From an uncultured Collinsella sp. (GTDB lineage: Bacteria; Actinomycetota; Coriobacteriia; Coriobacteriales; Coriobacteriaceae): DNA of 6,304 bases. Numbering within the stretch: the stretch's first letter is position 1; each line of letters starts with the position of its first letter. Below, in pieces: positions 5,260 to 6,304 of this stretch. The translations under genes were made by a program, and so were the position numbers. The DNA lies in the NCBI GenBank assembly GCA_900549245.1, contig URNQ01000110.1:1-6304 (forward strand), given 5' to 3'. The notes below the pieces were generated by a model. It was not told the DNA's origin. It saw only the letters and a list, made by a program, of their open reading frames with translations, and did no database searches.

Positions 5260-6066
5260 TTGAAGAGCCATCTGAACATATTGAGCCGCCTGCAGGGCGC
5301 CGGCGCCCTACCGTTTGCGGACGAATTGCTACCGTTTGCCGAGCGGGTGGCACGCGAGGCGCTCGAGGCATTGTCGCCAACACGATGTGCCGGCTGCGAG
5401 CGCGCCGGTACGCTTATTTGCCAAGACTGCCTGGCTGCGCTCACGCTCATCGACCCACGTCATAGCTGCACCCGATGCGGCGCCCCGTTTGGGGATTTGC
5501 TGTGCACTGAGTGTTCGGTCGAGAGCACGTCCTCGGCAATGGCGGAGGCGCTCGATCGCTGCCTGGCGTGCGCCGTCTATGCGCATCCGCTGCCGCGCAT
5601 CATTAAAGCGTACAAGGATGCGGGCGAGCGACGTCTGGCTCCGTATCTGGCGGAGCTGCTCTACGACACCGCCCTGCATGCCCAGGTCGTAGCGCCCGAA
5701 CGCTTAGGAGGTGTGCTGTCCGGTGCGGATGCGGTGGTGTTTGTGCCTGCGACGGCGGCAGCGTTTCGGCGGCGTGGTTTTGATCATATGGAGGCTATTG
5801 CGCGTCCATTTTGCGAGCTGTCGGGTGTTCCCCTGCTCGATGCTCTCGTCAAGTACGGGCATGGCGACCAGCGCGAACTCGGTCGTGAGGAGCGCCGCGA
5901 GCGTGCCCAAGGCATGTACGAGACGGTTGAGGACGTGCACGGCCGCCGCCTGCTGCTTATCGATGACGTTATCACCACGGGCGCGACGATGGCCGCGGCT
6001 TCGGCGGAACTCAAGCGCGCCGGTGCCGCGGCCGTTGATGGCCTCGCTATCGCACGCGTTTGGTAG
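5260..6066 (+). CDS. comF: ComF family phosphoribosyltransferase-like protein
   Basis: The 268-residue product has the ComF layout: an N-terminal double zinc module, with CAGC (43-46), CQDC (54-57), CTRC (70-73) and CTEC (82-85); a linker with RIIKAYKDAGERRLA (113-127, equivalent to the family's lI..lKy.g segment); RRGFDHMEAIAR (171-182, equivalent to RGFNQ..LA); and the PRPP-binding signature LLLIDDVITTGATM (231-244). In Gram-positive bacteria and Helicobacter, ComFC/ComF proteins help the entry of transforming single-stranded DNA into the cytoplasm. The enzymatic substrate is not known. A further CLAC pair (101-104) is seen. Start: TTG at 5260, preceded by AGGGAGG at 8 bases. No in-frame ATG exists before the zinc module, and a second TTG at 5281 has no ribosome-binding site. 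A weak start codon plus a masked ribosome site suggests low or conditional expression. No other competence genes are visible. Confidence 0.85.
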   Translation: MKSHLNILSRLQGAGALPFADELLPFAERVAREALEALSPTRCAGCERAGTLICQDCLAALTLIDPRHSCTRCGAPFGDLLCTECSVESTSSAMAEALDRCLACAVYAHPLPRIIKAYKDAGERRLAPYLAELLYDTALHAQVVAPERLGGVLSGADAVVFVPATAAAFRRRGFDHMEAIARPFCELSGVPLLDALVKYGHGDQRELGREERRERAQGMYETVEDVHGRRLLLIDDVITTGATMAAASAELKRAGAAAVDGLAIARVW

Positions 6067-6076
6067 GGGTGGTTTT

Positions 6077-6304
6077 GTGGCAGTGAAGATTGAGCGGCGC
6101 AACGAGCCGACAAGCGAACAGCTAGCGGCTTCCGTAATTCTGACGGGTGCCTCGGCGCTACGCATGATGCGCGCCGAGCGCCGACAAATGGGTTACATCA
6201 GCTGGAGGGACCTCGATCCCGATGAAGAGCGCCGCGCGCTGCGCACGTCGTCGCCCTCGACCGAGGACATCTATCTTCCCGACTTGGTGCGTATTGGAGC
6301 CGCA
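6077..6304 (+). CDS. Hypothetical protein, N-terminal fragment (3' end outside window)
   Basis: A frame of 76 codons from GTG at 6077 is open to the right edge. It begins 10 bases after the comF stop codon, with a modest AGGGGTGG (6065-6072) upstream. An in-frame GTG at 6083 is an alternative start. The visible protein begins MAVKIERRNEPTSEQLAAS and is rich in Arg and acidic residues. It contains the segment ILTGASALRMMRAERR (about residues 21-36), then ISWRDLDPDEERRAL. No zinc motif, signal peptide or membrane segment is visible. I do not recognise the family. The LTG-x-SALR segment is faintly like openings of coriobacterial AbiEi- or endonuclease-like proteins, but this is too weak to use as a call. 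The tight spacing suggests co-transcription with comF. Confidence 0.6.
   Translation, partial: MAVKIERRNEPTSEQLAASVILTGASALRMMRAERRQMGYISWRDLDPDEERRALRTSSPSTEDIYLPDLVRIGAA

Noticed and set aside
5221..5260. Hairpin before comF as an intrinsic terminator for ricT
   Set aside because: No T-run follows the stem, and its 3' arm is the comF ribosome-binding site. A masking role fits better.

Overview
The window is a GC-rich bacterial chromosomal segment. It most resembles a Coriobacteriia actinobacterium, probably Collinsella or a close relative. That call rests on the order topA, tmk, holB, PSP1/RicT, comF, on the lysine-repeat tail of the topoisomerase, on strong Shine-Dalgarno sequences, and on the small zinc-ribbon membrane protein. 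No database search was possible, so the genus is an inference.

Layout. Bases 2-319 are the 3' end of topA (zinc finger plus lysine-rich tail). It ends at a strong, apparently bidirectional terminator (342-383). A convergent gene (462-1445, minus strand) encodes a single-pass membrane protein with a zinc ribbon. One copy of a 59-base palindromic repeat lies on each side of this gene (386-444 and 1506-1564, 54/59 identical), so the segment between topA and tmk looks like an inserted or repeat-bounded cassette. A divergent promoter region (about 1483-1625) then leads into a tight plus-strand operon: tmk (1672-2355), holB (2357-3484) and ricT (3475-5157). The gap between tmk and holB is 1 base, and holB overlaps ricT by 10 bases. 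After a 102-base gap holding a putative promoter and a hairpin that hides a ribosome-binding site comes comF (5260-6066). A further gene starts at 6077 and runs off the end. No stretch over 300 bases lacks a gene.

How the genes relate. The topA, tmk and holB products serve chromosome topology, dTTP supply and the replicative clamp loader. RicT belongs to a family that supports RNase Y-dependent mRNA maturation through Fe-S-binding complexes. ComF is a phosphoribosyltransferase-fold protein linked in other bacteria to DNA uptake. The genes are mostly housekeeping, and I see no complete novel defence or mobile system. The most unusual points are the 234-residue arginine-cluster tail and extra cysteine cluster on RicT, the hairpin over the comF ribosome-binding site, the repeat pair around the zinc-ribbon gene, and a G-rich -10 promoter pattern shared by three transcription units.
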